From contig CAMORK010000002.1 in NCBI GenBank assembly GCA_946623755.1, forward strand, positions 1 through 64,000: a stretch of DNA of 64,000 nt, given 5' to 3'. The translations under genes were made by a program, and so were the position numbers. Within the stretch, counting starts at the first letter, position 1; every line of letters begins with the position of its first letter. The notes beneath the pieces are model-generated. The model made no database searches. It was not told where the DNA came from and worked only from the letters and a program-made list of their open reading frames with translations. Source of the DNA: an uncultured Butyrivibrio sp. (GTDB taxonomy: Bacteria > Bacillota > Clostridia > Lachnospirales > Lachnospiraceae). Positions 1-8,902 of the stretch are shown piece by piece.

Positions 1-317
1 TTCATCCCGGTGCAACCATCGGTAAATACCTTATGATCGATCACGGAACCGGTATAGTTATCGGTGAAACTTCAGTCATTGGCGACAACGTCAAGATTTA
101 TCAGGGAGTCACCATCGGTGGTCTCTCAACCAAAGGTGGTCAGCAGCTCAAGGGAGTTAAGCGTCATCCCACTATCGAGAACAACGTCACCATTTATGCC
201 GGTGCTTCAATTCTCGGTGGTGAGACTGTCATCGGCGAAGGCTCGGTTATAGGGGCTAACGCTTTCATCACCTCATCCGTTCCGGCAGGAAGCAAGATCA
301 GCATGCAGAACCGCTGA
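1..317 (+). CDS. cysE: Serine O-acetyltransferase, C-terminal part (cut by window edge)
   Basis: The reading frame is open from base 3 and ends with TGA at 315-317, so only about the last 104 residues are present. Seen: left-handed beta-helix hexapeptide repeats, the HPGATIG turn, the [10 protein letters not shown] segment and GVTIGG, which are typical of CysE/EpsC serine acetyltransferases; the His of DHGTG is a known active-site position in the family. The enzyme makes O-acetylserine from serine and acetyl-CoA for cysteine synthesis in the cytoplasm. The track ORF at 33 begins at an internal Met and is not the real start. It is one of only two plus-strand genes here and converges on the dus gene with one base between the stop codons. 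Confidence 0.93.
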   Translation, partial: HPGATIGKYLMIDHGTGIVIGETSVIGDNVKIYQGVTIGGLSTKGGQQLKGVKRHPTIENNVTIYAGASILGGETVIGEGSVIGANAFITSSVPAGSKISMQNR

Positions 318-318
318 C

Positions 319-1293
319 TCATACAAATTCACAACCGGCAAAGATATTATTGACCGCAGCATGGTACTCACCCTTGCTGCGGCTTTTTCTTATGGCCTTA
401 AGGTATTTTTCGCAGTCCTTGAAATGCACATGTAGAAATGCCCAGTGTTCCAGCATCTTGAAGATGACATTTCGGTCTTCGGGAATATACTGAGCATAGC
501 CGTCATAAAGTGCGTTCAGATAATCTCTCAGCTCTTTTGACTTAAGCCCCTCCCCTCCCTGCAATTGCCTTACAAGAGAGGGATCGGTCAAAAGACCTCT
601 TCCTATCATGACACTGTCATATGGCAGATCCTTTATTTTCTCAAACCTTTCAATACTGTCGATGTTTCCGTTATAGCAGACATCGGCCTTTCCGCCACTT
701 TCCCTGTAGACTTTTACAGCTCTTTCGTACGCCGCATATCTGGGGCTTTTCCCATAATAGTCCTCCCGGACCCTGGCATGGATTATCAGCTCTTTTACCG
801 GGTATGAAGCATAAATATTCATCAGTGCATCTGCCTCTTTGTCATCGCTAAATCCCAGCCTTGTCTTAAGAGATATACGGGGAAAAGAGTCTTTTGCCGC
901 CTCTTCAAATATCTCATCAAGCATCTGCTTTAAATACTCCGGATCCTGCAAAAGACCTGCTCCTTTATGTCTGTTCACAACAGTCGGCGCAGGGCATCCA
1001 AGATTCAGGTTTACCTCTTCATAGCCCAGCTTTTTGATCTCCTTCGCAGCCCAGAGAAAATCCGGAGCATTTCCCGCCATCAGTTGAGGAACCACCTGAT
1101 TCCCATAATCATCAAAAGCGATGTTCTTGTCGGGAAGCACGTCTTTCTTTTCCCTGTTCTTGAAATGATGGCTGTTTGTTGCAGTTAAAAAAGGCGTGAA
1201 GTATTTGTCTACTCCATCGCCCATAATCTGTCTGTGTATGTTACGGAGGGGATAAAGAGTTATCCCCTCCATTGGTGCATAGTAAAATCTCAT
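319..1293 (-). CDS. dus: tRNA-dihydrouridine synthase
   Basis: An FMN-dependent enzyme that reduces uridine to dihydrouridine in the tRNA D-loop. Seen: MRFYYAPMEGIT at the N-terminus (the flavin-binding YAPMEG of Dus proteins), the NLNLGCPAP motif with the catalytic Cys, IIHAR with the substrate/FMN His, and a VMIGRG phosphate-binding loop near the C-terminus. The track starts at 1428, but that extension has no family similarity and runs into the next gene; the Met at 1291-1293 gives a normal 324-residue protein. It starts 4 bases after the stop of the upstream GGDEF/EAL gene, so the two are probably co-transcribed. The Dus subfamily was not determined. Confidence 0.92.
   Translation of the reverse strand: MRFYYAPMEGITLYPLRNIHRQIMGDGVDKYFTPFLTATNSHHFKNREKKDVLPDKNIAFDDYGNQVVPQLMAGNAPDFLWAAKEIKKLGYEEVNLNLGCPAPTVVNRHKGAGLLQDPEYLKQMLDEIFEEAAKDSFPRISLKTRLGFSDDKEADALMNIYASYPVKELIIHARVREDYYGKSPRYAAYERAVKVYRESGGKADVCYNGNIDSIERFEKIKDLPYDSVMIGRGLLTDPSLVRQLQGGEGLKSKELRDYLNALYDGYAQYIPEDRNVIFKMLEHWAFLHVHFKDCEKYLKAIRKSRSKGEYHAAVNNIFAGCEFV
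354..391 (+). terminator. Rho-independent terminator of cysE, inside the 3' end of dus
   Basis: The stem CCGCAGCA / TGCTGCGG (354-361 and 375-382) has a 13-nt loop and is followed by CTTTTTCTT. It lies 37 bases past the cysE stop codon and therefore within the coding sequence of the convergent dihydrouridine synthase gene. Confidence 0.75.
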
Positions 1294-1297
1294 TGCC

Positions 1298-2956
1298 TTA
1301 CTTGTACTTCTCCTCAAATTCTTCAACCGGCATTGGCTTGTCGAAATAGTAGCCCTGGAACATCGTACAGCCCATGTCCTGCAAATATGCCAGCTGTTCC
1401 CCGGTCTCGACACCCTCGGTAACGACACTCATTCCGAGCTCGTGTGCCATGTCGATGGTATAGTTTAAAATAACCCTCGCTCTTTTCTGATTCTCGGTCT
1501 TTCTGAGAAAGCCCATATCAATCTTGAGCACATCGGCATTAATATCTTTTAACATATTAAGAGAAGAATATCCAGAGCCAAAATCATCAATCTCAACTTT
1601 AAATCCCGCTTTTTGCAGCTCAAGAATAAGTTTCGCGCACTTGTTTACATCTGATGTCACAGCAGTCTCTGTTATCTCAATATTCAAAAGTCTGGGCTCA
1701 ATCTTGTATCTGGTAATAAGCTCCGTGAATTCTTTCTTTATATCCAGATAGTACAGATCTTTTGGCGAAACATTTACTGATATCGCCAGATCTGGCCTTT
1801 TGGTACCTTTCCATCTGGCAAGCTGAAGTGCCGCAAGTTCCCAGATATACCGATCAAGCTTATAAATAAGATCCGCCCTTTCAAGTACATCAATAAATAC
1901 TCCGGGCTGGATCAGACCATTCTCAGGATGTAACCATCTCGCCAGAGCTTCTGCTCCAAACGGTGTCCCATCAGCATAAACCTGTGGCTGAAGATAGATT
2001 CCGAACTGCCTGTTTATGATGGCAAAGTCGAAACTCGATAAGATCTCTTTTTCCAAAAGGGCATTTACCAGCATTTCATCGCTGTACCAGGCTATCTCGC
2101 ATACACCGTCCTTCTTGATCGACTTGCACGCCATATAAGCCCTGTCGCACATAAGTGTGATATCCATGCTTGGGTCTTTGATCTCATAAACGCCAATCTG
2201 CATGTGAAGCGAATACGATTTACTTGTAACCTTACTGGTTATCTCCCTGACCATCTTCTTGAAGTCCTTCTCAACGAAGTTTTCTTTCGGAATGCAAAGA
2301 GCAAAGTGGTCCCCGTTTATTCTTCCGTAGATATCGTCTTCAGTGACATGCTGTATCATAAGATCAGCAATATTGATCAGTATATCATTGCCTCTCTCAA
2401 GACCAAAGAGCTGGTTAAAGAGCTTAAAATCCCTTATATTTGAGTACAAAAGAAGATATGGTTTTCTTGCGTCCTTAAGCTTATTCTGAGCAGCCTGAGC
2501 AAAGCCTTCTCTGTTGTAGAGCCCTGTCAGATCATCATGAGTAAGCCTGTACTGCTCACCACTTCCGTTCTCAACTATATCAGAGAGGTTCTGGATCGTA
2601 TACATATGACCGATAGTCTTGTTATTATCATCAAGCAGATGCCTGTAGCGAACCTTATAAAGCCTTTCTCTTTCCTGATTTTCAAAGAGCCTGGTCCAGG
2701 CTGCAGAGCTCCGTTCTATTCCAAGGCTGTTCATCCAGTCCTTAAAGGACTTATAAACACTATCAAGACTATACTCAGCATGGAGCAAACTAAAAGCGTG
2801 CCGATTGGCATAGACACACTTTTCGTTTTCATCCAGAAACAGTATGCCCAGTCCCATCTGTTGCACGCCAAAATTTAGAAGTCTTGCTATCTCACAAGGC
2901 TCCACAGTACTATCGACATAGTATGCATTTTTTCCAAAAGGGTTATTTGCATCCAT
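1298..2956 (-). CDS. PAS-GGDEF-EAL protein, probable c-di-GMP phosphodiesterase
   Basis: 552 residues with no obvious membrane segment. Rough layout: a PAS-like sensor region (about 20-130), a GGDEF domain (about 140-290) and an EAL domain (about 300-550). The GGDEF signature is replaced by NGDHF, so cyclase activity is unlikely. The EAL domain keeps EALARW, NVSPKDL, IEITETA and DDFGSGYSSL, the metal-binding and catalytic signatures, so hydrolysis of c-di-GMP to pGpG is likely. The degenerate GGDEF may serve as a GTP-responsive regulatory part, as described in other composite proteins (inference). No clear ribosome binding site precedes the ATG, so the start is less certain than the identity. 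It lies 4 bases upstream of dus. Confidence 0.9.
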   Translation of the reverse strand: MDANNPFGKNAYYVDSTVEPCEIARLLNFGVQQMGLGILFLDENEKCVYANRHAFSLLHAEYSLDSVYKSFKDWMNSLGIERSSAAWTRLFENQERERLYKVRYRHLLDDNNKTIGHMYTIQNLSDIVENGSGEQYRLTHDDLTGLYNREGFAQAAQNKLKDARKPYLLLYSNIRDFKLFNQLFGLERGNDILINIADLMIQHVTEDDIYGRINGDHFALCIPKENFVEKDFKKMVREITSKVTSKSYSLHMQIGVYEIKDPSMDITLMCDRAYMACKSIKKDGVCEIAWYSDEMLVNALLEKEILSSFDFAIINRQFGIYLQPQVYADGTPFGAEALARWLHPENGLIQPGVFIDVLERADLIYKLDRYIWELAALQLARWKGTKRPDLAISVNVSPKDLYYLDIKKEFTELITRYKIEPRLLNIEITETAVTSDVNKCAKLILELQKAGFKVEIDDFGSGYSSLNMLKDINADVLKIDMGFLRKTENQKRARVILNYTIDMAHELGMSVVTEGVETGEQLAYLQDMGCTMFQGYYFDKPMPVEEFEEKYK

Positions 2957-3011
2957 ACTATAATTTTACTGTTTTTTTGTTATAAAATCTATTAAATTTT
3001 AGGAAACGCTT

Positions 3012-3671
3012 TTACCTTCGTCTGTATCGTTTCTCCAAGGCCCACCATGCAAGCCCCAGCGCAAAAATAGCAGCGATAAACAGATGCTGGGTTTTCAACA
3101 CAAAGCCGGACTGATCGTTTTTTGCTCTATCCTTGCCGTCCTGATACAGAATCAGTGTTGTACCGATATTATGAGTACTGACCGAGAGTGTATCAGCATC
3201 CTTATCAACATCTTCCTCTAAAACGCACACACCCATAACATCTGTCATTGCATAATACGCCCTCTTCTCTGCTACCAGATAGCGAGGAATCTCGTATTGA
3301 AATTCAATATCATCATAAAGCGTTTCAATGGGATTTATCTCCTCCCCGTCGATACTCTTTTCAGCCCTTACCTCAAAATAGACACCGCTCTTAAGCGGCC
3401 CTGTAAGCATCTCTGCTTTCTCTATTCCGCTTTTAAAATGTGCAAGTTCTTCCTCATCATCCGGTTCATCAGTCATCACATAATGAAAATCAAGAGAAGC
3501 CGAACTTCCCTCACTAATCTCTTCAAGCTCCCTGACGGTAAAGCTTGCTTCCACAGCCTGATAATAATCACCAAACCTGATATCAGGTGCAGCAACTTCT
3601 GTTTCGCTCTCCGTGCTGACTACCAGCGTAACGGTTCCCTCACCATATGTAACCTGAGTCGTTTCCTGCAT
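3012..3671 (-). CDS. Hypothetical protein with one C-terminal membrane segment
   Basis: 219 residues, not recognised. The sequence is acidic and beta-rich for about 185 residues. A hydrophobic stretch (HLFIAAIFALGLAWWAL) is followed by EKRYRRR at the very end. No N-terminal signal peptide is visible, so it looks tail-anchored with a short basic cytoplasmic end, or it uses an unrecognised export route. The start is supported by GGAGGGG seven bases before ATG. It sits downstream of the fructokinase terminator and is probably a separate unit. Function unknown. Confidence 0.7.
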   Translation of the reverse strand: MQETTQVTYGEGTVTLVVSTESETEVAAPDIRFGDYYQAVEASFTVRELEEISEGSSASLDFHYVMTDEPDDEEELAHFKSGIEKAEMLTGPLKSGVYFEVRAEKSIDGEEINPIETLYDDIEFQYEIPRYLVAEKRAYYAMTDVMGVCVLEEDVDKDADTLSVSTHNIGTTLILYQDGKDRAKNDQSGFVLKTQHLFIAAIFALGLAWWALEKRYRRR

Positions 3672-3713
3672 CTACCCCTCCGGATGAATTTGTATTAATT
3701 AAATTATACAACA

Positions 3714-3742
3714 GAAAAAGCCCGCCAAAAAGCGAGCTTTTT
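3714..3742 (-). terminator. Terminator after the sucrose/fructan operon
   Basis: On the minus strand the hairpin AAGCTCGC-tttttg-GCGGGCTT is followed by TTTC and an AT-rich stretch. It lies 13 bases past the fructokinase stop codon and before the hypothetical gene at 3012-3671. Confidence 0.7.
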
Positions 3743-3754
3743 CATCTGCTTCCT

Positions 3755-4720
3755 TTAGATTGCAAGGAACTGTTCTACCTCATGCCTTGTGGGCATTACC
3801 GAGAGAGCTCCTCTCCTGGTGGTTATGACAGAAGCTGCTGCATTTGCAAAATTCAGGCATGAAAGGAGCATATCCTCACTTATGTCCTTTAATCCGTTTC
3901 TGCATATGTAGTCTATGGCACAGGCACAGAAGGTGTCTCCTGCTCCCGTAGTCTCTATCGTGGCAGGATTTTTGTAACCGTCCTTTTTGACCACCATATC
4001 ATCGTAAAATGCCATACTTCCGTCCGGCCCAAGTGTTGCAAAAACAAGCGGGATGCCAAAATCTTCCTTTATTTTGCGTGCTCCTGCTTCAATGTCACTC
4101 ATTCCTGTAAAGAGCTCCACTTCATTGTCTGAGATTTTTAAGATATCGCAGTTCTCAAAGCCGAATTTCATTGCGCCAAGAGCCTTTTCCTCGGACTCCC
4201 ACAGAGGTGCTCTGTAATTAGGGTCAAAAGAGATTAAGGCTTTGTTTTTCTTTGCAATGCCAATTGCCAGCTTTGTGGCCTCAGCAGCCGGTTCATCAGT
4301 CATTGACAAAGTTCCGAAATGGAACACTTTAGTATCTTCCAGAAGGTCTTTTACCCTGTCAACTTCTGCTGCTGTTAGCATCATATCAGCTCCGGGCTTT
4401 CTGTAAAAAGAAAAGTCGCGATCGCCGTTTGGAAGCTTATTAACAAAAGCAAGCGTAGTATGTACGTCACTGTCCAGAAAAAGACCTGTCGTATCAATTC
4501 CCTGCTTCTCAACACGTTCCTTTAACATTCTTCCGAAGAAGTCATCTCCGACCTTGCCGATAAAAGCTGTCTTATTTCCAAGATTGCCCAGCATGGAGAG
4601 AACATTGCAGGGTGCTCCTCCGGGATTGGCTTCAAACATCGGATTTCCCTGCTCGCTGTCTGCGTTGTTGGTAAAATCAATCAGCAGTTCTCCAAGGGCA
4701 ACCACATCAAATCTGCTCAT
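3755..4720 (-). CDS. scrK: Fructokinase, PfkB family
   Basis: 321 residues, normal for a ribokinase/PfkB sugar kinase. Seen: the N-terminal GELLIDF strand, NPGGAPCNV (PfkB signature 1, sugar binding), KVGDDFFG, and ETTGAGDTFCA near the C-terminus (PfkB signature 2 with the anion hole and catalytic Asp). The enzyme phosphorylates fructose to fructose-6-phosphate with ATP. Its gene overlaps the GH32 gene by 4 bases (ATGA), so it is translationally coupled to the enzyme that would release free fructose; this supports fructose over other PfkB substrates. SD GAGAGGAAAG precedes the ATG. Confidence 0.9.
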   Translation of the reverse strand: MSRFDVVALGELLIDFTNNADSEQGNPMFEANPGGAPCNVLSMLGNLGNKTAFIGKVGDDFFGRMLKERVEKQGIDTTGLFLDSDVHTTLAFVNKLPNGDRDFSFYRKPGADMMLTAAEVDRVKDLLEDTKVFHFGTLSMTDEPAAEATKLAIGIAKKNKALISFDPNYRAPLWESEEKALGAMKFGFENCDILKISDNEVELFTGMSDIEAGARKIKEDFGIPLVFATLGPDGSMAFYDDMVVKKDGYKNPATIETTGAGDTFCACAIDYICRNGLKDISEDMLLSCLNFANAAASVITTRRGALSVMPTRHEVEQFLAI

Positions 4721-6204
4721 CTGTCTTTCCTCTCAAGTTCGTACATCTCCACATCCATAAGCAGCTCACCTACCGCCTTGAAGCTGATGCCTTCAGCCCT
4801 GATGTCTGTGAGCACAACCATTGACATTACCTGTTCTCCGTCATTGATGAAAAGTTCACAGCTGTACCGGTCCAGAATAAGACGCAGTTTGATGTTGCCT
4901 TTATTTCCCGATACCCTGCATCGTCTCTGATGTACAATGGCTCTTCTGCTGCCCGAATGCTTTCTGTCTATCTTTACAATGTTCAGCTCAGGATCATACT
5001 CGATCGTTGAGAATGCCTTTCCGTTATCTGCAAAACGAAGTTCAAATTTCTTATAAGAAAGATCTTCCGAAAGGCTTCTGACATTTATTGTCATATCAAT
5101 ACATCTGCCCTCAATACTTGAGAGTGATGCGCTGTCGGATATAAGCACGTTCTTTCTGCTTATCCTTTTTCCGTAGTAATTCTCAATTTCTCTGACAGGC
5201 TTCTGGATAAGCTTACTGCCTCGAAGAGATATCTCCCTCGGAAAGCTCATCTGACCAAACCATGGAAAATCATCACGTCTGATACCACATGTATCCCAGT
5301 TCTGCATCCAACCTATCATTACTCTTCTGCCATCTTCGGTAAGGATGGTCTGAGGCGCATAGAAATCTATGCCATAGTCTACCGCCTGACAGTTTTCTTC
5401 GCAGAAATTGCCGTTTTCGTCAAGGGCCCCGATCACACAGAGTGTTCCGTTACCATTATGAAACTCAAGTTCCTCAGGCAGCATATCCTGCGGACTTGTA
5501 AGAAGAATCTGCTTGTCATCCAGAGCAAAGTAATCAGGGCACTCCCACATTGCTCCGAATCTGTGATTATTCTTGATGACCAGTCTGTCATAGGACCACT
5601 TGAATCCGTCATCACTGACAAACTGCAGAATCTGTCCGTCCTTGTCCGGAGTTTTGTTTCCGACTACCATGTAGTACTTTCCATTTTCTCTCCACACCTT
5701 AGGATCTCTGAAATCGAACTTTCCTGCTCCCTCGGGAAGAAGATCTGCGGTGATCACCGGATTACATTCATATTTCTCATAGTTTTCGCCGTCACCTACA
5801 GCCACACACTGAGTCTGATACTCCAGGATCTCTCCGCTCTCTGCCTCAACCTTGTTTACTCCGGTGTAAACAAGGAGCTGTCTTCCATCTTCCATCTCAA
5901 CAGCACTACCGGAGAAGCATCCATCTTTGTCATACTCTTCATCCGGTGCCATAGCTGCCGGAAGATACTCCCATGTTATAAGGTCGCTGCTCTTTGCATG
6001 TCCCCAATGCATCGGTCCCCAGACCGTATCGTAAGGATAATACTGGTAAAAGAGATGATACTCTCCCTTGTAGCTGCTGAATCCGTTGGGATCGTTCATC
6101 CATCCGCATCTTGGAGTAAGATGAAAGTTTGGTCTCATCTCCTCTGCAATGGTGCTTTCTTTTTTTACTTCATATTCCCTTGCCTTATCCAATTTGCTGC
6201 TCAT
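4717..6204 (-). CDS. GH32 beta-fructosidase (sucrose / fructo-oligosaccharide hydrolase)
   Basis: About 495 residues without a signal peptide, hence cytoplasmic. Seen: WMNDPNGF with the nucleophile Asp, FRDPKVW (the RDP transition-state motif) and WECPDYF with the acid/base Glu. These are the three catalytic motifs of GH32, followed by a C-terminal beta-sandwich. It would split imported sucrose or short fructans into fructose and glucose (or a shorter chain), and the coupled fructokinase would phosphorylate the fructose. Activity on sucrose-6-phosphate is less likely because uptake here is by ABC transporter, not PTS. The Met at 6202-6204 is chosen over 6216 because GAGG lies six bases before it. 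Confidence 0.92.
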   Translation of the reverse strand: MSSKLDKAREYEVKKESTIAEEMRPNFHLTPRCGWMNDPNGFSSYKGEYHLFYQYYPYDTVWGPMHWGHAKSSDLITWEYLPAAMAPDEEYDKDGCFSGSAVEMEDGRQLLVYTGVNKVEAESGEILEYQTQCVAVGDGENYEKYECNPVITADLLPEGAGKFDFRDPKVWRENGKYYMVVGNKTPDKDGQILQFVSDDGFKWSYDRLVIKNNHRFGAMWECPDYFALDDKQILLTSPQDMLPEELEFHNGNGTLCVIGALDENGNFCEENCQAVDYGIDFYAPQTILTEDGRRVMIGWMQNWDTCGIRRDDFPWFGQMSFPREISLRGSKLIQKPVREIENYYGKRISRKNVLISDSASLSSIEGRCIDMTINVRSLSEDLSYKKFELRFADNGKAFSTIEYDPELNIVKIDRKHSGSRRAIVHQRRCRVSGNKGNIKLRLILDRYSCELFINDGEQVMSMVVLTDIRAEGISFKAVGELLMDVEMYELERKDR

Positions 6205-6221
6205 AATATTCCTCATTGAAA

Positions 6222-6245
6222 CGGGGAGGAGATTCCTCCTCCCCG
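6222..6245 (-). other. Perfect 10-bp hairpin between binding-protein gene and GH32 gene
   Basis: CGGGGAGGAG-attc-CTCCTCCCCG is a perfect inverted repeat between the solute-binding-protein stop and the GH32 start. No T-run follows on either strand, so it does not look like a simple terminator. Structures of this kind after binding-protein genes often protect the upstream mRNA segment. It also buries the only AGGAGG-like sequence here inside the stem. Confidence 0.6.
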
Positions 6246-6256
6246 GTAATTAAATC

Positions 6257-7909
6257 TTATTTGTAGAACTCATCCAGATACTTCTGGTAGATTGTAAGGT
6301 AGTCCTCAAGTCCGTAAGCGTCAACCTGCTTAAGGTACTCATCCCACTCAGCATCTGAAAGACCGTTCATAACGAAGTTACTTCTGCTGGTGTTGATGTA
6401 GCTGATAAGATCCTGCTGAATTGTTGTAAGCTTCTCTGTGTCATCAGCTGTCATGAATACGTTAGGATATACGTACTTGCAGTTCATATCGTCTGTGTAA
6501 TACTCCTTGATCCAGTCAAGACGATACTGAGCATCATCAGGACATGTAACGTATACACCGTAATACTCGTCGAGGATTGCAAGAGGTCCACCTACAGCCT
6601 CAGCCTCACGAACCTCAACAGGTGAAGCATCTCCGAGAGGTGCATGCTTAAGCATCTTCCCACCGTTTGCATTCTCTGAAAGCTCAAAGATATCAAACTC
6701 ATCATCCTCACCGTATGTTCCCCAGTTGTTCTGAGGTGACTGGAAAGGATCGTACATAAGATCAAGCCATGCGCATACAAATGCAGGGTTGTCACACTTA
6801 GCAGTAACTACACATCTTCCGCGGTCAAAGCCTGATGTAAATGAACTGTTCATAGGAGTTACATTTACTGTATCAGCCTTAAGTGCTGCAAGAGGCTCGA
6901 AGTCCTCAAGGTTGTCGATGTTAGCAACATCCCATGTAAAGCATACGCCATATCTGTGAGATTTTCCCTTAGCTACATATGTTGACCAGTCCTGTGTAAA
7001 GCACTCGGGATCGATAAGTCCTTCTTCATAGAGCTTATGAAGCCACTGCATACCTGACTTGAAACCATCCTGTGTAGCTGTGCAGATAACCTTCTTGTCA
7101 TCTGTTACTGCAATGTGCTGTCCAATGTCGTTGTCACCGTAGCCCTCACCAAAACCGTTGATAAGAAGGCTTGGATCCTGATCGTTCATGATGCAGCTCA
7201 TAGGAATGATATCACCCTCGATGCCGAACTCAGCCTGAAGCTCTGAAGCGTGATCCTTGAATGCCTTAAGAACTTCTTCAAATTCATCAACTGTTGTGGG
7301 CTTCTCAAGTCCAAGGAAGTTGAGCCACTTTGTGTTGATATATGTGAAGTTGTTACCTACTGTCTGGATTGCTGTCTTGTTTGATCCGAGCTGTTCAATC
7401 CATGGAAGAGCCCAGATGTGTCCCTCAGAATCCTCACACATTGTGCGGTACTCAGGATACTTGTCAAATACTGCCTTTAAGTTAGGCATGTTGTTGTCGA
7501 TATAATCCTCCAGAGGAAGAATAACGCCCTGATCTGCGTATCTGATAAGATCAGAATTGCTGAAACCTGCGTTAAATACCATGTCGGTAAGAGTTCCCTT
7601 GTTGGCCATGTTAAGCTGGATCTTGTCTCCCCACTGATCATTTGAAATTGCTGTCCACTCAACATGTACGTTTGTTGCCTCTTCAAGTCTCTTGAAGATT
7701 GTTCTCTTGTTGGGATCTGACTCTGTTCCCGATGGATAGCTGATGGTACCTGTTATGGTAACCTTCTCTGCCAGCGGGAAGCTGATCTCATCTGCTGATA
7801 CTGCAGCAGCGTCGCTTGTTGTTGCCCCTTTGCCGCAGCCTGCGAGCATGCTTACTGACATAGCTGCTACCAGGGCTGCACTAAGTAACCTTGATGTTTT
7901 CTTTTTCAT
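6257..7909 (-). CDS. Sugar ABC transporter substrate-binding lipoprotein (LplA-like)
   Basis: 550 residues, the size of the large Firmicutes binding proteins that pair with LplB/LplC permeases. The N-terminus is a lipoprotein signal with lipobox MLAGC-GKG, then a short linker and a bacterial extracellular solute-binding protein family 1-type fold. It would capture sucrose or fructo-oligosaccharides outside the membrane and deliver them to the two permeases encoded just upstream. SD AAAGGAGAGG lies four bases before ATG. The substrate is inferred from the GH32 and fructokinase genes that follow; the sequence itself does not reveal it. Confidence 0.9.
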   Translation of the reverse strand: MKKKTSRLLSAALVAAMSVSMLAGCGKGATTSDAAAVSADEISFPLAEKVTITGTISYPSGTESDPNKRTIFKRLEEATNVHVEWTAISNDQWGDKIQLNMANKGTLTDMVFNAGFSNSDLIRYADQGVILPLEDYIDNNMPNLKAVFDKYPEYRTMCEDSEGHIWALPWIEQLGSNKTAIQTVGNNFTYINTKWLNFLGLEKPTTVDEFEEVLKAFKDHASELQAEFGIEGDIIPMSCIMNDQDPSLLINGFGEGYGDNDIGQHIAVTDDKKVICTATQDGFKSGMQWLHKLYEEGLIDPECFTQDWSTYVAKGKSHRYGVCFTWDVANIDNLEDFEPLAALKADTVNVTPMNSSFTSGFDRGRCVVTAKCDNPAFVCAWLDLMYDPFQSPQNNWGTYGEDDEFDIFELSENANGGKMLKHAPLGDASPVEVREAEAVGGPLAILDEYYGVYVTCPDDAQYRLDWIKEYYTDDMNCKYVYPNVFMTADDTEKLTTIQQDLISYINTSRSNFVMNGLSDAEWDEYLKQVDAYGLEDYLTIYQKYLDEFYK

Positions 7910-7975
7910 TTTCCTCTCCTTTATACCTTCTTTTTTATAAGATCATCCTTGAATAACAAGGAAGTTCTGCTCTCG

Positions 7976-8890
7976 TTAGCCTTTTACTGAACCCACCATA
8001 ATTCCTGAGTCGAAATACTTCTGGAAGAACGGATACATAACAACCAGCGGAAGGCTGGAAATAATAATTGTTGCGTACTTGAGAAGTTCTGCAAGCTGTG
8101 CTCTCTGAGCTGTGCTCTGCATATCCGCGATCATTCCCGGATCAGGCTCGTTCTGAATAAGAATCGCTCTGAGCACCAGCTGAAGCGGCTGCTTATTAGC
8201 AGAGTTCAAATAGATCATTGCGTCAAAATAGCTGTTCCACATTCCTACAAACTGCCACAGTGTGAGTACTGCGATAAGGGGCGTACACACCGGAAGCAGA
8301 ATTCTGAAGAAAAATACCAGCTCGTTGGCGCCATCTACATCTGCCGCTTCTCTGAGCTCAGTAGGGATTCCTTTGTAATAAGTTCTTGCAATTATCATGT
8401 TCCATACACTGAAGGAACCGGGAAGGATCACAGCCCACATGCTGTCCAATAGTCCCATGTTACTTATAAGAAGATATGTAGGGATGAGACCGCCACCGAA
8501 AAACATTGTAATGATAAAAATCGTGTTAAAGATCTTTTTCCCTTTAAAATCATCCCTTGACATGGGATATGCACACAGCAGTGTAATGAAAACCGAGATT
8601 GCTGCAAAAAGTACCGAGTACAGGACTGCGTTAAAGAATCCGGTCCAGATCTGTGAGTTTGTCATGACTCTCTCATAGGCTGTAAGTGTCCACTTGCTTG
8701 TATCGAAAACTATTCCTTTGTTCTGCAGCGTTATGGGATCCATGAATGATGCAATGATGATGTACACAACAGGTCCGATGATCGCTGCCACAAAAAGCCC
8801 CAGTAATATATATCCTGTTAAAAGAAATATCTTGTCCCCAATGGAGGCTCTTGCAAATTCACTTTTTTTCATGGTAAGTGTCTTTTCCAT
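7976..8890 (-). CDS. Carbohydrate ABC transporter permease (LplC/MalG-like)
   Basis: 304 residues with six predicted membrane segments. The EAA-type cytoplasmic loop ELREAADVDGANELVFFFRI, which contacts the ATPase, lies at about 195-215. It belongs to the CUT1-type sugar transporter permeases, usually second in the pair. GGAGG lies seven bases upstream of ATG. It starts 12 bases after the partner permease gene ends. Confidence 0.92.
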   Translation of the reverse strand: MEKTLTMKKSEFARASIGDKIFLLTGYILLGLFVAAIIGPVVYIIIASFMDPITLQNKGIVFDTSKWTLTAYERVMTNSQIWTGFFNAVLYSVLFAAISVFITLLCAYPMSRDDFKGKKIFNTIFIITMFFGGGLIPTYLLISNMGLLDSMWAVILPGSFSVWNMIIARTYYKGIPTELREAADVDGANELVFFFRILLPVCTPLIAVLTLWQFVGMWNSYFDAMIYLNSANKQPLQLVLRAILIQNEPDPGMIADMQSTAQRAQLAELLKYATIIISSLPLVVMYPFFQKYFDSGIMVGSVKG

Positions 8891-8902
8891 CTGAGTTCCT
8901 CC

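Noticed and set aside
1294-1428. N-terminal extension of the dihydrouridine synthase in the track
   Set aside because: It overlaps the 3' end of the GGDEF/EAL gene and adds residues with no Dus similarity; the YAPMEG motif begins at the chosen start.
5458-6219. 253-residue plus-strand ORF
   Set aside because: It lies wholly opposite the GH32 gene, whose catalytic motifs are intact; the translated sequence has no recognisable pattern.
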